A stretch of 12,262 nt of DNA from Asterionellopsis glacialis (Eukaryota > Bacillariophyta > Plagiogrammaphyceae > Rhaphoneidales > Asterionellopsidaceae). The stretch spans positions 1 to 12,262 of the forward strand of contig WKLE02000795.1 of NCBI GenBank assembly GCA_014885115.2, in the 5' to 3' direction. The first letter of the stretch is position 1. Each line of letters starts with the position of its first letter. The translations under genes were made by a program, and so were the position numbers. Below, one piece after another: positions 1-7,758 of this stretch. The notes beneath the pieces were generated by a model. That model saw nothing but the letters and a program-made list of their open reading frames with translations. It was not told where the DNA came from and did no database searches.

Positions 1-289
1 CAACTATAACCTGAGTGATAGTGACAATAATTATGTCATGGAGTAAAATATTTTTTTTCAAGCTGGTCAACTTTTTTGTACTGACAGACTATTAAAATAC
101 GATAGGGTGCTGGGATATATGTCAAAGGACAGACCAAAAAAAGGCCAAAGGACAGACCAAAACAATTTCATGCCTATCTTGTATCGGGTCATTTTTTTTA
201 CCCTAATGAAGAAATAAAATATGTGAAAAAAAGGTATGAAAGTATGTGAAGATTGGTGTGAGTTTCCATTATGATGTAACAGGAATGTT
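1..289. other. AT-rich stretch with no gene recognised
   Basis: This stretch carries poly-T and poly-A runs and a short direct repeat (see the entry at 121-164). On the minus strand an open frame runs on from the reverse-transcriptase fragment. Below about position 290 its translation is rich in Phe, Tyr and Ser and no longer looks like a polymerase. I therefore read the left end as the point where retrotransposon homology is lost, either by deletion or by insertion of other DNA. No RNA gene or promoter is visible. Confidence 0.4.
121..164. repeat. Short direct repeat of about 23 bp
   Basis: The 15-base string CAAAGGACAGACCAA occurs twice, about 23 bp apart, each time followed by a run of A. 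The second copy follows directly on the first, so this is a two-copy tandem repeat. It lies just beyond the end of the recognisable reverse-transcriptase homology and could be a footprint of the rearrangement that truncated it. No function is implied. Confidence 0.6.
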
Positions 290-648
290 TTCCTCTTAGT
301 TACCTTGTAGAGTTGATGAAAGTAGGTTAAGATAGGTATATTACCCATTTTCTTTGATACGACAAATGTGGGAGCTACCCATTCACTATCAAGGTTTTTT
401 TCTAAAACACCTATTGATTCTAGCCTATTCACTTCCCACTTGGTAGTTCCTTCTAAGGAACATGGTACTTGGAATGGTCTGGCGTGATATGGCTCTGCCT
501 TAGGGTCTATTTCTAGTCTAACTGGTTTGATCTTAAGTGTACCAAGCCTGCCCTTAAAGGCTTGTGGGTATTTCTTTACGCACTTAAGCATCATTTTTTG
601 TTTGTTATATGTTAAATGTTTCCAGTGTTTGGTGGCCTTGCTTAGCAT
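290..648 (-). pseudogene. N-terminal fragment of Ty3/gypsy reverse transcriptase
   Basis: The fragment carries the linker and the fingers part of the reverse transcriptase. The linker has YPQAFKGRLGTL. The segment PYHARPFQVP matches the family's P-[FY]-H-x-[RK]-P-[FY]-x-[IV]-P. The segment GVLEKN....EWVAPTFVVSKK matches the motif around x-S-[ED]-W-[AV]-[SA]-P. A KVTKRKTF stretch follows, where family members read LNKxxKRxPFP. The expected DFRxLN motif is damaged (YFHQLY). The palm with its YxDD catalytic box is missing, because the frame dissolves into unrelated residues after about 290. The open frame itself continues to 67, but I assign no function to that part. Confidence 0.75.
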
Positions 649-1168
649 TTAATATGGATGAATGGTGGAATTCTGCTTCCTTGAGAACAGATGGCTGGAC
701 AGCCATGTGGTAGATTGCTTCTGTGCGTTTAGGGTTTGAAACCTTGCCGCAGTGTTTCATGGGTAGTTCATACCCTTCCCAATGAATAGTTTGCATGCTA
801 AAGTGTATGTCTAGGCCCATGGCCTGCATGAGGTTGGTTCCGACAATCATATCATAATGTGCATCACTTGGTTTGTTCTGACAAGACCAAACTATCATCT
901 TTTTGTTGGTGAACTCCTGGGGTGTGTATTTTATTTGTGCTTTCTGCTTAGTGATAAAGTTACCACCCATGGTGGACCACTGCATAGGGTTTGGGTTCTT
1001 ATAAGTACTGGCCTTTCCCCGTTTGACAAAATTCTTTAGGATGATTGTTGCGGTAGTACCTGTGTTGAGTAAGATCCTCATAGGAATGAGCTTGCCATCC
1101 CGGTTTATTACCTCACCTACTACTTCAGCAGTGCAATGTGGAGATTTTTCGATTTGGCTTTGCTCTGG
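605..1168 (-). pseudogene. Retropepsin-like protease with mutated active site
   Basis: This is the aspartic protease domain of the retrotransposon polyprotein, which would cleave Gag-Pol. The frame is open from just after a TAG at 1171-1169, so the domain starts upstream of the Met at 1081. It reads GEVINRDGKLIPMRILL, then Asn-Thr-Gly, then TTATII. The family signature is Leu-Leu-Asp-Thr-Gly; here the catalytic Asp codon is AAC (Asn). Further on, a DMIVGTNLMQAMGLDI segment matches the second conserved part of retropepsins (I-[IL]-G-x-[DN]-[FL]). The frame then runs out and overlaps the start of the reverse-transcriptase frame near 648-605, where a shift has occurred. Retropepsins need the Asp, so even in frame this copy should be inactive. 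Confidence 0.75.
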
Positions 1169-2180
1169 CTATGCAGCATATTATATGATTGTCCCACATT
1201 TGGGAAAAGGTTAGAATTGGTGTAGAGTAGGCGTAAAGTAGTCATGAAGGTTTTCACTACTTTTTTACGTTTAGTTTTACTATGTTGGGTAAAGTACGAG
1301 CTTGGCTCGTTATTTGATGACAAATCCAATTCTTACTGCACTTTACATTTCTTTTTCTCGCTCTCTTTTGACAGTTTAAGCAAGCTAATCTTCTCCTTTG
1401 CCTGTTCCTGTGTGTACATATTGGATTTACTGGAATCCTTCTTTTTTGACTTGTCCATTGTGCACTAGGATTTGTTATGATTCATATGGCATTTGCTGCA
1501 CCACTTACAAGTGTGCTGGCACTTTTGATCATTCCTGTTGTTATTTGGATCAGAATTCTTTTCCTTTTGTTCATGCTTGAAATTTCCTTGGGCTTTGTGT
1601 TTTTTTCAGACTTAAAGAGTTCATGATCAATACTATTGCAAACCTCTAACTTCTCAAAGCAGTCCACCCTATCTTCCCATGAGAGATTGTGAGGATTGAG
1701 GTTGTTAGCAAGAGGGGCAGATTGCCACTTAAGTGGTTTTGCTCTATCCAAGACATCCACGAGCTCGTCATTGTTGAATTGTTTTACTGTTGTCATCCAT
1801 CAGAAAATATGGCAAATATCCATTCACCTGGCAAAGCCTTGCAATGAACTCTTGCAATGTAGTCATTGATAGGTGGTAGCAAAAGGAAGTTCTCCTAGCA
1901 CCTTGCTGCGTGGAGGCTTGCATTTTGGCTCTGGAGATTGGTATTAGCTGCTTGAAACAGCTGCTTTGCCCTGCCCTTCAAAAGGGTGAGCGCCATGGAG
2001 GTTTTGGATGAGGCTTTGGTGAGAGGATGATCCTGCTCTAGCTCAGCAAACTCAATCCTCCACTTTAACCTCTCCTTTTTTTTCCAGGAAGGGGATTGTA
2101 GGAGGATTCAGCAAAGTCTGCTGTTGACTCAACTCCTGAGCTTTCTTCTGAAACCCAGTGGAGGAGTAGAAGGTCTTCAT
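1120..2180 (-). pseudogene. Broken Ty3/gypsy Gag
   Basis: Gag would form the capsid of the retrotransposon particle. Homology is spread over several frames. A possible start Met at 2180 leads to a run ending in Leu-Glu-Lys-Lys. A frame change at an A8 run (2076-2083) then gives RLKWRIEFAELEQDH and 58 open codons (2071-1898) to a TAG at 1897. A third frame from 1866 carries EFIARL and GYLPYF, typical of Gag in this group. From 1796 the next frame reads DELVDVLDRAKPLKW. A Cys/His cluster (CQHTCKWCSKCH, 1521-1486) is the likely nucleic-acid-binding knuckle, not a perfect CCHC. It is followed by a TAG (1467), a Lys-rich linker and a TAA (1335). At least three frameshifts and two or three stops make this a clear pseudogene. 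Confidence 0.7.
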
Positions 2181-2397
2181 GTTTGAAAGTTTAAAATCCT
2201 GTGAAAGAGGGAGTAACATTACTATGCCCTATGCTGCTAGTGTCTATGGCAGCACAACACAATAACCAGACAGTAAACACACAAATGAAAAGATTTTTGT
2301 CTGGTGATTAAAAATATGAGCTAGTGCAAAGAGTTAGTTTTATGCTGGAAAAATCCAGCAATTTAGTAAGAAGTAAATATTCAGGAAATATTAGTAA
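2181..2397. other. AT-rich stretch between the retroelement and unknown ORFs
   Basis: This would be the leader region of the minus-strand retrotransposon. I found neither a convincing primer-binding site nor an LTR end. A perfect small hairpin is present at 2343-2360 (TGCTGGA, loop AAAA, TCCAGCA). Nothing else stands out. Confidence 0.4.
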
Positions 2398-2916
2398 ATG
2401 GTAATCAGCCATCCTCAAGAGAGTCCTACAGGGAGTGTACTTCAAGACCACCCCAATCTTTCATGCAAACTACATGAACAAAAAGACCTATTTTGGGCAA
2501 CAGATGATGAGTTACAGGAGATGTCACACTACAAGTCAGATAATGCATTTGCTAAAATAGATATGGCAGACAATGACAACAAGGAATATCAGGAGCAATA
2601 ACATCTGAAATGTTACACTGGCTAGATGCTGGGAAGAAAAAAAGTGTACTGGATTTTTTTTAGTGAAATACTTGGACACTCAAGTAAAGGGAAAATTGCA
2701 TTTGACTCTGTCCTAGCCAAAATTTCACAGCAATGGGGACACCAAAGAGAACATGTCTTGCCAATTATTACAACCAAGAATGGCTATGCAAAGTTGGTGG
2801 CTAGCACAGTCAAGTCATCTGAATATACTGGTTTAATGTTAGCCTGCATTTTGACCTGGCATATTCATGGTATTAAAGCTTTGTTTCCTAACAACATGTC
2901 ATTCAAAATGAACTAA
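2398..2916 (+). pseudogene. Two unrecognised ORFs in one frame
   Basis: An ORF of 67 codons (2398-2601, ending TAA) and one of 96 codons (2626-2916, ending TAA) are in the same frame. They are separated only by the TAA at 2599 and a TAG at 2623. The first is acidic and hydrophilic, rich in Asp, Glu, Lys and Gln. The second is basic near its start and ends with a moderately hydrophobic stretch (about residues 65-87). I recognise no family. They could be exons or decayed parts of a transposon gene, or chance ORFs. An 8-T run at 2653-2660 is a likely place for a length error or slippage. Confidence that they ever formed one coding unit is low. Confidence 0.3.
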
Positions 2917-3404
2917 AAAAAGATGTCCTGTTGCTTTGTCTGATTAAACCTTTGATGATTTCTAAAAACATGCAGTATGACAGTGAAGCCTCCTGTGGAC
3001 CTATTCCACATTTGAACTTGTATTCCTTTTGTATTCAGTACAATAGCATGTTTTTTAACCACAAAGAAACACTTAAAAAATTAAATTGAAGTGTCCCTAC
3101 CATTTACAATGGAAAACTATATAACTAAAAAAGTTGTGACAAGTAGCAGGGCTAAGAAAAAAACTACTTCCAATCACCTAGCTTGAATTTAAGTCAATTG
3201 TTACCAGGGCATCCCCCTGCAAAACAGTGACCTTAGACCAGAACAAAAATTTGTTAACCTCTAGCTTAGGTGGAATGCATAGGGGCCAAAAATTGGACTC
3301 TGGGTCAAAATACAAGACAAACAAAAACAGCTTGGTTGTGATCTCATTTCTATTTGACATCTTGTCTTAGTTGAACCTCAGACTTCTTTTCAAAGGAACT
3401 GAAA
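2917..3404. other. AT-rich stretch, no gene recognised
   Basis: A 60-codon ORF lies on the minus strand (3360-3178). I recognise nothing in it and regard it as probably chance. On that strand a pyrimidine-rich tract ending in CAG lies at about 3399-3408, shortly upstream of the ORF, so a decayed exon is possible. No repeat, RNA gene or promoter could be identified with confidence. Confidence 0.3.
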
Positions 3405-4012
3405 AAAAGTATTTACCAATTACCTATTTAATACAAATTCAAAAATTGATTTAGTTCAGTTATTCAAAAAAATATGAATACAAAAACATTTATTTTGAAT
3501 AAAAACAATAGAATTTTTTAGAATTGAAAAACAGGAGGAAGGACACTTACAATGGAATCAATATTGATCAATCCTTTTCATATGATGTCAATATTGGTAC
3601 TAGAGCCAATGGTTTTGAAAAAAGGGTGATGGGAAGTGTTTCTGGCACACAGTAAAAACAATGGCCATGGAGACACCACTAGCTGCAAACTGCTGTGTCT
3701 TTTAAAAGGAAAAATATTTGTTAATTACTTCTTTAATACAAATACAAAAATTGGTTTAGTTCAGTTATTAAAACAAATGAATACAGAAAAACATTTATTT
3801 TGAATAGAAGCAATAGAATTTTTTTAGAATTGAAAAACAGGAGGAAGGACACTTACAATGGAGTCAATATTGACCAATCCTTTTCATATGATGTCAATAT
3901 TGGTACTAATGCCAATGGTTTTGAAAAAAGAGGGTGATGGGAAGTATTTCTGGTACACAGTAAAAACTATGGCCATTGAGACACCACTAGCTGCAAACTG
4001 TGTCTTTTTTCT
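3405..4012. repeat. Tandem duplication, unit of 306 bp
   Basis: Copy 1 (about 3405-3703) and copy 2 (about 3711-4012) align almost end to end with an offset of 306 bp; for example, the string CAGGAGGAAGG begins at 3532 and at 3838. I judge by eye that about nine bases in ten match. The best-conserved part (from CAGGAGGAAGG to the end of the unit) is less AT-rich than the start. On the minus strand both copies can be read as an exon-like block: it follows a TTTGCAG and ends in CCATT just before GTAAGTGTCC, a good splice-donor match. Both copies share a TGA at the same codon of this reading, and copy 1 also lacks two bases. On the plus strand copy 2 has an 88-codon ORF (3858-4124) that copy 1 does not preserve. 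Confidence 0.85.
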
Positions 4013-4353
4013 TTGTCCTGAGCCTGCCTGTCCACGGCTGCACAACCCCCCCCCCCAAAAAAAAATGTATACACCATCCAATATAACCAAAGTGACCCAA
4101 AATATTTCATCAAAAAGGGATTAAAAATTCTAAATATATTCTTCGTGTATTGTTTTACATACTGAAATCCTCCAATCTATATTCAAAAAAGAAAGTCATC
4201 TCTGTGCCAACTATTTGAAATCAAACATGTACTGCAGTGGTGTATATAGTTCACTCACGCACAAAGGAATGCCATGAGAGTTTAAAAAAATAGGATCATT
4301 GCTCATTTATGTTTGATTTGAATTATACTAATACCATAGCATCAAGCCTCATC
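4013..4353. other. Stretch with a C/A homopolymer block, no gene
   Basis: A run of 11 or 12 C followed by nine A lies at about 4046-4065. It is a likely spot for slippage and sequencing error. The rest is AT-rich. The plus-strand ORF that starts in the neighbouring repeat (3858-4124) runs into this stretch and is probably chance beyond the repeat. Confidence 0.4.
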
Positions 4354-4825
4354 ACATATCTTATGTTACCAATTTTTCAGATCATAGTATTATTTCTTTC
4401 TGGGAATACAGTATTAACATCATTTGTAAAGGTAAGCAGGAGACATCAGCATGTGATAGTACCTCTATCAATACTGCACCACGATGCTGATACCACTACA
4501 TGGAATGTATATAGTAAGAAAAAGCTTTGAAGTAAGTGCATATGTCACCTTTTTGCAGTAACTGTACTAAGAGAAAGTTATGCTTACATGACCTCCTCTT
4601 CATTTGGTTTATTAACAATGGTAAGACTGAATTGCTGCTATTATGTGCTTTCTTTTGTTACATATATCTCATGTCACCAATATTTTTCAAATCATAGTAT
4701 TGTTTCTTTCTGGGAATACAGTAGTAACACCATTTTTTAAGAAATGCAGAAAACACCATGTCATAGTACCTCTATCAATACTGCATCATGATGCTGATTT
4801 CACTACATGGTATGCATGCATATAA
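4309..4825 (+). pseudogene. Duplicated exon-like ORFs, function unknown
   Basis: Each copy of the repeat carries a plus-strand ORF: 73 codons at 4309-4530 and 60 codons at 4643-4825. Both contain QIIVLFLSGNTV or the near-identical IIVLFLSGNTV, then HVIVPLSILHHDAD and TTW. In copy 1 the block follows a pyrimidine-rich TTTTTCAG ending at 4380. In both copies it ends near a GTAAGT (4532 and 4846) followed by TTTTGCAG. Conserved peptide between splice-like signals suggests a duplicated exon of a real gene or element, now decayed: each ORF meets a stop before or at the donor. I do not recognise the peptide. Duplication alone would also keep the frame similar if it is recent, so coding is not proven. 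Confidence 0.35.
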
Positions 4826-4958
4826 GAACAGGAACAAGCTTTAAAGTAAGTGTTAATATACTATGTCAGTGCATAATACAAAATGTTGAAACCTTTTTTT
4901 GCAGCAACTGTAAGAGAAAGTTATAGCTTACATGACCTCTTCTTTATTTGGTTTATTA
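4354..4958. repeat. Second tandem duplication, unit of 310-344 bp
   Basis: Copy 1 (4354-4614) and copy 2 (4660-4958) share long matches. The string ATCATAGTATT begins at 4381 and at 4691 (offset 310), while GCTTACATGACCTC begins at 4582 and GCTTACATGACCTCT at 4926 (offset 344). Most of the change in offset comes from one GTAAGT...TTTTGCAG segment, 27 bp in copy 1 and 59 bp in copy 2. I see no sequence similarity to the 306-bp duplication just upstream, although the unit lengths are close. The duplicated peptide is described in the next entry. Confidence 0.85.
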
Positions 4959-5236
4959 CTGCTGCTGTTTCTACTATGATGTAAGAGAATAATAATAGTA
5001 CTAATTTTTCAAGAAGCAACAAATCACTTTTGACTATACACAGGTAAGCTATCATCATTATTTGAAGTCTTCATAATCAAAAATAATTTGATTGTTCTTT
5101 TGTTGTAAGGAGAATAATATATTTCTCAACAGGATGGCAGCAATACCAACAACAAATTGAGCCAACACATCTTATCCATGACAAAAAGAAACAATCAAAA
5201 TAATGCATACTATTTTTTATGATGGTATTTTGACAT
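4959..5236. other. AT-rich stretch, no gene recognised
   Basis: This stretch contains Tyr/Asn-rich chance ORFs on the minus strand and a CACAGGTAAGC at about 5040, which resembles a splice donor. Nothing can be assigned. Confidence 0.3.
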
Positions 5237-5539
5237 GTGTTGTTGGCAAATCCAAATGAAAACGTCTTATTAGACAAAATGAACCTATCAGCATCAGATG
5301 AGGCATTTGCATTATTGTTGCTTTTAAATAGTTGGAAAAGATGGGAATTTATTTTCCAACATAATCCACCTAATTCAAATTACGTCAAAGCACACTATAC
5401 CAAAGATCAATGTGAAGGCAACACAAGTTTTGAGGGATGGACTACTGCAGGACTTCTCAAGTACAATAGCCTTATTTTTGATGTAATCAAAAACAAAAAG
5501 GAAAATGAAGTGTTTGACAGAGTCTACATCACAGATTAG
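5237..5539 (+). pseudogene. Fragment of a conserved algal repeat-associated protein
   Basis: The ORF has 100 codons. Its segments SASDEAFALLLLLNSWKRW and, after a charged spacer, EGWTTAGLLKYNSL are of a type I recall from predicted proteins that recur in diatom and other algal genomes: an acidic SDEAF-[AV]-LLLLEN-x-W-x-RW block followed by a GW-[ST]-x-x-G-[IL]-x-[KR]-[FY]-N block. I know no proven function; these proteins often occur in many copies and look mobile. The Met at 5237 is unlikely to be the true start. The frame stops at TAG 5537. Sequence in the same frame resumes at 5681-5968, and a GTAAGT (5574) and candidate acceptors (5640 or 5645) lie between. It may be the N-terminal side of the same element as 6544-7758, which I cannot show. 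Confidence 0.45.
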
Positions 5540-5680
5540 ACAAATAAGTGCTTGCCTTAGTCGAATGGTAAACGTAAGTTGCAAGTTTTGAGTTAAGATG
5601 CTAAGCAATGTAAGCAAATTGTTGTCTTTAATGGATACAGGAAGAGTGAAAATGAATTTTATAATAGGCATAATAAAACA

Positions 5681-5968
5681 ATGCTAAATGAAAAAGAAGA
5701 CAACCAAGTTAAGCAACTCTTCCAGCTATCACCCTCTTGGACAACTACTACAACCAGTGTGTCAAAGTGTTCACCATTATTTTTCCCTACCTCTTTAGTT
5801 CCGTCAACACCAGTTGCTAGTCAGAATAGTAAATCAGAGGAAAGTGTACTAAGAAACACAACACCATTAGACAAGTCTAAAACAATGGTTCCTGATTTTG
5901 AAGAGGTGAGGATTAAACAGGAACTCATTTTTTATCAAAACAAAAACAAACAAAAAATGCAAAGTTAA
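5681..5968 (+). pseudogene. Ser/Thr-rich ORF, probably a further exon remnant
   Basis: The ORF has 95 codons and lies in the same frame as 5237-5539, 142 bp downstream of its stop. Coding may begin at about 5641-5646: an acceptor ending at 5645 would join an open frame reading SENEFYNRHNKT to the ORF. After a short acidic start it becomes rich in Ser, Thr and Pro with few charges (about residues 18-65), then ends with a Lys/Gln-rich coiled stretch. The composition suggests a disordered linker between domains. No family is recognised. It could be a linker of the neighbouring repeat-associated protein or simply non-coding. Confidence 0.3.
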
Positions 5969-6543
5969 TCATGAAGCTTGAGCAATGAATAACAGGAAAA
6001 CTCAGGCACAAACTCAACCAGTGGCAAATTCCTTACATAAACGAGCTCAATATTTAAATAGGTAAATTTTGGCCATTTTTGGCCTTATTTCATTAGTAGT
6101 AGGGTATATTGTTTTTAGGACCCATTCAATCAAAGCTTTTTTTCATGATCAGTGCCTTTTTTTTAATGAATGAATGAATGAATGAATGAATGAATGAATG
6201 AATGAATGAATGAATGAATGAATGAATGAATGAATGAATGAATGCCATGTATCATTTTTTTTTTAAATAATATGAAATAAATTATTTGAGTACATTTTTT
6301 TTTCAACATCATTGCCAAAAAAATGATTGTGATGTAAAAATATAATGAAGGGAGAAATCAGTCAAATTATGAGTATAAAATAATATATGTTACTTGTGTA
6401 CAACATTTTTGTGTGACATGAACAAAATTTATGTCTCTCATGGCAAAAAGAATATGTCACCTGTACAATGTTACTCTGTCTCTTGGTACATGAAAATATG
6501 CGCACATTGAGCATAAATTTAATTCAATGGACAAACCAAAATT
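5969..6543. other. AT-rich gap with a microsatellite
   Basis: Apart from the (AATG)20 array listed separately, this gap has long T runs (for example 6257-6265 and 6295-6303) and short ATG-containing strings, but no ORF worth calling. A TTGTGCTGCAG at 6578-6588, just inside the next ORF, is a candidate splice acceptor for the transposase-like frame. Confidence 0.4.
6165..6244 (+). repeat. (AATG)20 microsatellite
   Basis: Twenty uninterrupted copies of AATG span 80 bp between a T-rich flank and ATGCCATGT. No interruption is seen, which points to recent expansion and to likely length variation between alleles. The true copy number could differ if reads or assembly were short. Confidence 0.95.
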
Positions 6544-7758
6544 ATGTGCATAAATTTAGTTCACTCCCTGTCTTGTGCTGCAGTATATTTTTGCGCTACT
6601 TATGGGAGGAAATTATGCCCAAAAGGTGATATGAAAATATGTGCTGAGAGGCATGAGATTCCCTACTGGTGTATTAGTGACTTTTCTATTCTTGGGTGGC
6701 TTCTTTCAGTTGAAGACAAAGTCAGGGAAGATGATGTCAAGAGTCAAATTGATGGTGGACATCATGATGCAGCCAAACATGTCGTTACAACAAAACTTTA
6801 TGCCCATGACACAGATGGAAACATTGCAGATACAATTGATACATTTTGGAATGAGTATAAACAATTCCAAAATTGTACATTTGTATTCAGTAATATGAAT
6901 AGATAGAATAGCAGTGATGTTATGAATGGACGATTGTATACATAGCATGAAAAGTATTCTCTTCTGTATACTAAAGTTCTTGAATTTGTTGCCTGTAGAG
7001 TTACTTCAAAAATCTTAAGAATAGGGTCTGCAGAAAGGGCATGGGGTGACATGAAACATTTGAAAAGCTACAAGCAAGCTCATCTCAGTGGTGATAAGAC
7101 AGAGAAGCAGTCTATTATATCCACAGGTGCAAGACTGAAGGAGGCCTGTATTAAACGTAAAGAAAAAGGGACAGTAGAAGAAGTGTGGATAAAGGGAGAT
7201 GAATAGTATGACCTTGGATTAGGAAAGTTTGGAGTTGACGTTCAAGCACTTAAGCCTGCTGCATCAGCACAAACATGCATACTCTGGTTTTGGCTTGAAG
7301 ATTGGAAGAAACCATTGTTGAAGAAAAATGGTCCTGTGGCAAAGGTGAAATTGGTACAGAAATATGGAGGTATGGTGTTTGAGGATATTGATGATGGGAA
7401 CAAAATGTTCACAATTTCTAAGGATGGTATGGATTATGAAATGGAGGATGGGTGGTCCTGGTACAACCACCCAAATATGATGGAAAGAATGAGGAGGTTT
7501 TAGAGCCCTTCCAGAATAATGAAGAAATGTAAATATATCTCATTGCAGCCAGATTACAATAACATGAAACTGGTGCTTCAGGATGGAGATGATGATGACA
7601 GTATTACTGGTAGTTCTAATGATAAGAAGGATGACAAGGAAGATGACATGAATAACAACAACAGAAAAATTAATAATATTACATATTATTATTATAAGTG
7701 CACATTTCCTAAATGTTTTATGGTAGTTAGTAGTGTGAGTTTAGCAAAATTACCATAA
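6544..7758 (+). pseudogene. hAT-like transposase C-terminal region, interrupted by four TAGs
   Basis: One frame of 405 codons runs to a TAA at 7756. Its only internal stops are TAG codons at 6904, 6943, 7204 and 7501; there is no frameshift. Recognisable blocks in order are KICAERHEIPYW, FSILGWLLSV, DTFWNEYKQF, HEKYSLLYTKVLEFVACRV, IGSAERAWGDMKHLKS, HLSGDKTEKQSII, KFGVDVQALK and KYGGMVFEDID, ending in an acidic Asp-rich tail from about 7584. The AERAWGD block resembles the [AS]-ER-x-[FW]-S core of hAT dimerisation regions, and I recall the whole series from multicopy diatom proteins. From memory, the residues at the first two TAGs are Trp in relatives (RWN and WHEKYS). The real start is probably upstream, perhaps joined at an acceptor ending at 6588. 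The catalytic RNase H-like part is not visible here. The assignment to hAT is tentative. Confidence 0.6.

Larger units (their letters stand above)
290..2180 (-). mobile_element. Degenerate Ty3/gypsy retrotransposon, gag-pro-RT part
   Basis: Read on the minus strand, the gene order is gag (about 2180-1120), aspartic protease (about 1168-605) and the start of reverse transcriptase (648 to about 290), the usual Ty3/gypsy order. Each part is split by frameshifts or stops, so the element cannot make its polyprotein. No palm motif (YxDD), RNase H or integrase follows in this orientation. No LTR or primer-binding site could be recognised near 2200-2400. The integrase at 8047-8780 lies on the other strand, so it belongs to another copy or to an inverted piece of this one. 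The protein assignments come from recognition of family motifs, not from a search. Confidence 0.75.

Noticed and set aside
1482..1560. A classical CCHC zinc knuckle in Gag
   Set aside because: A Cys/His cluster is present, but the spacing does not fit C-x2-C-x4-H-x4-C. I describe it only as a knuckle-like cluster.
4532..4558. A working 27-bp intron
   Set aside because: It is far below the usual size for splicing and is best seen as a shortened copy of the 59-bp segment in the sister repeat.
5556..5600. tRNA-like string TAGTCGAATGGTAAAC
   Set aside because: It faintly recalls a D-arm, but no acceptor stem, anticodon arm or T-arm with GTTCRA at the right distance could be found.
6706..7052. 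Two minus-strand ORFs opposite the transposase-like frame
   Set aside because: They are Ile/Cys-rich chance translations of the other strand, while the plus strand carries recognisable conserved blocks.
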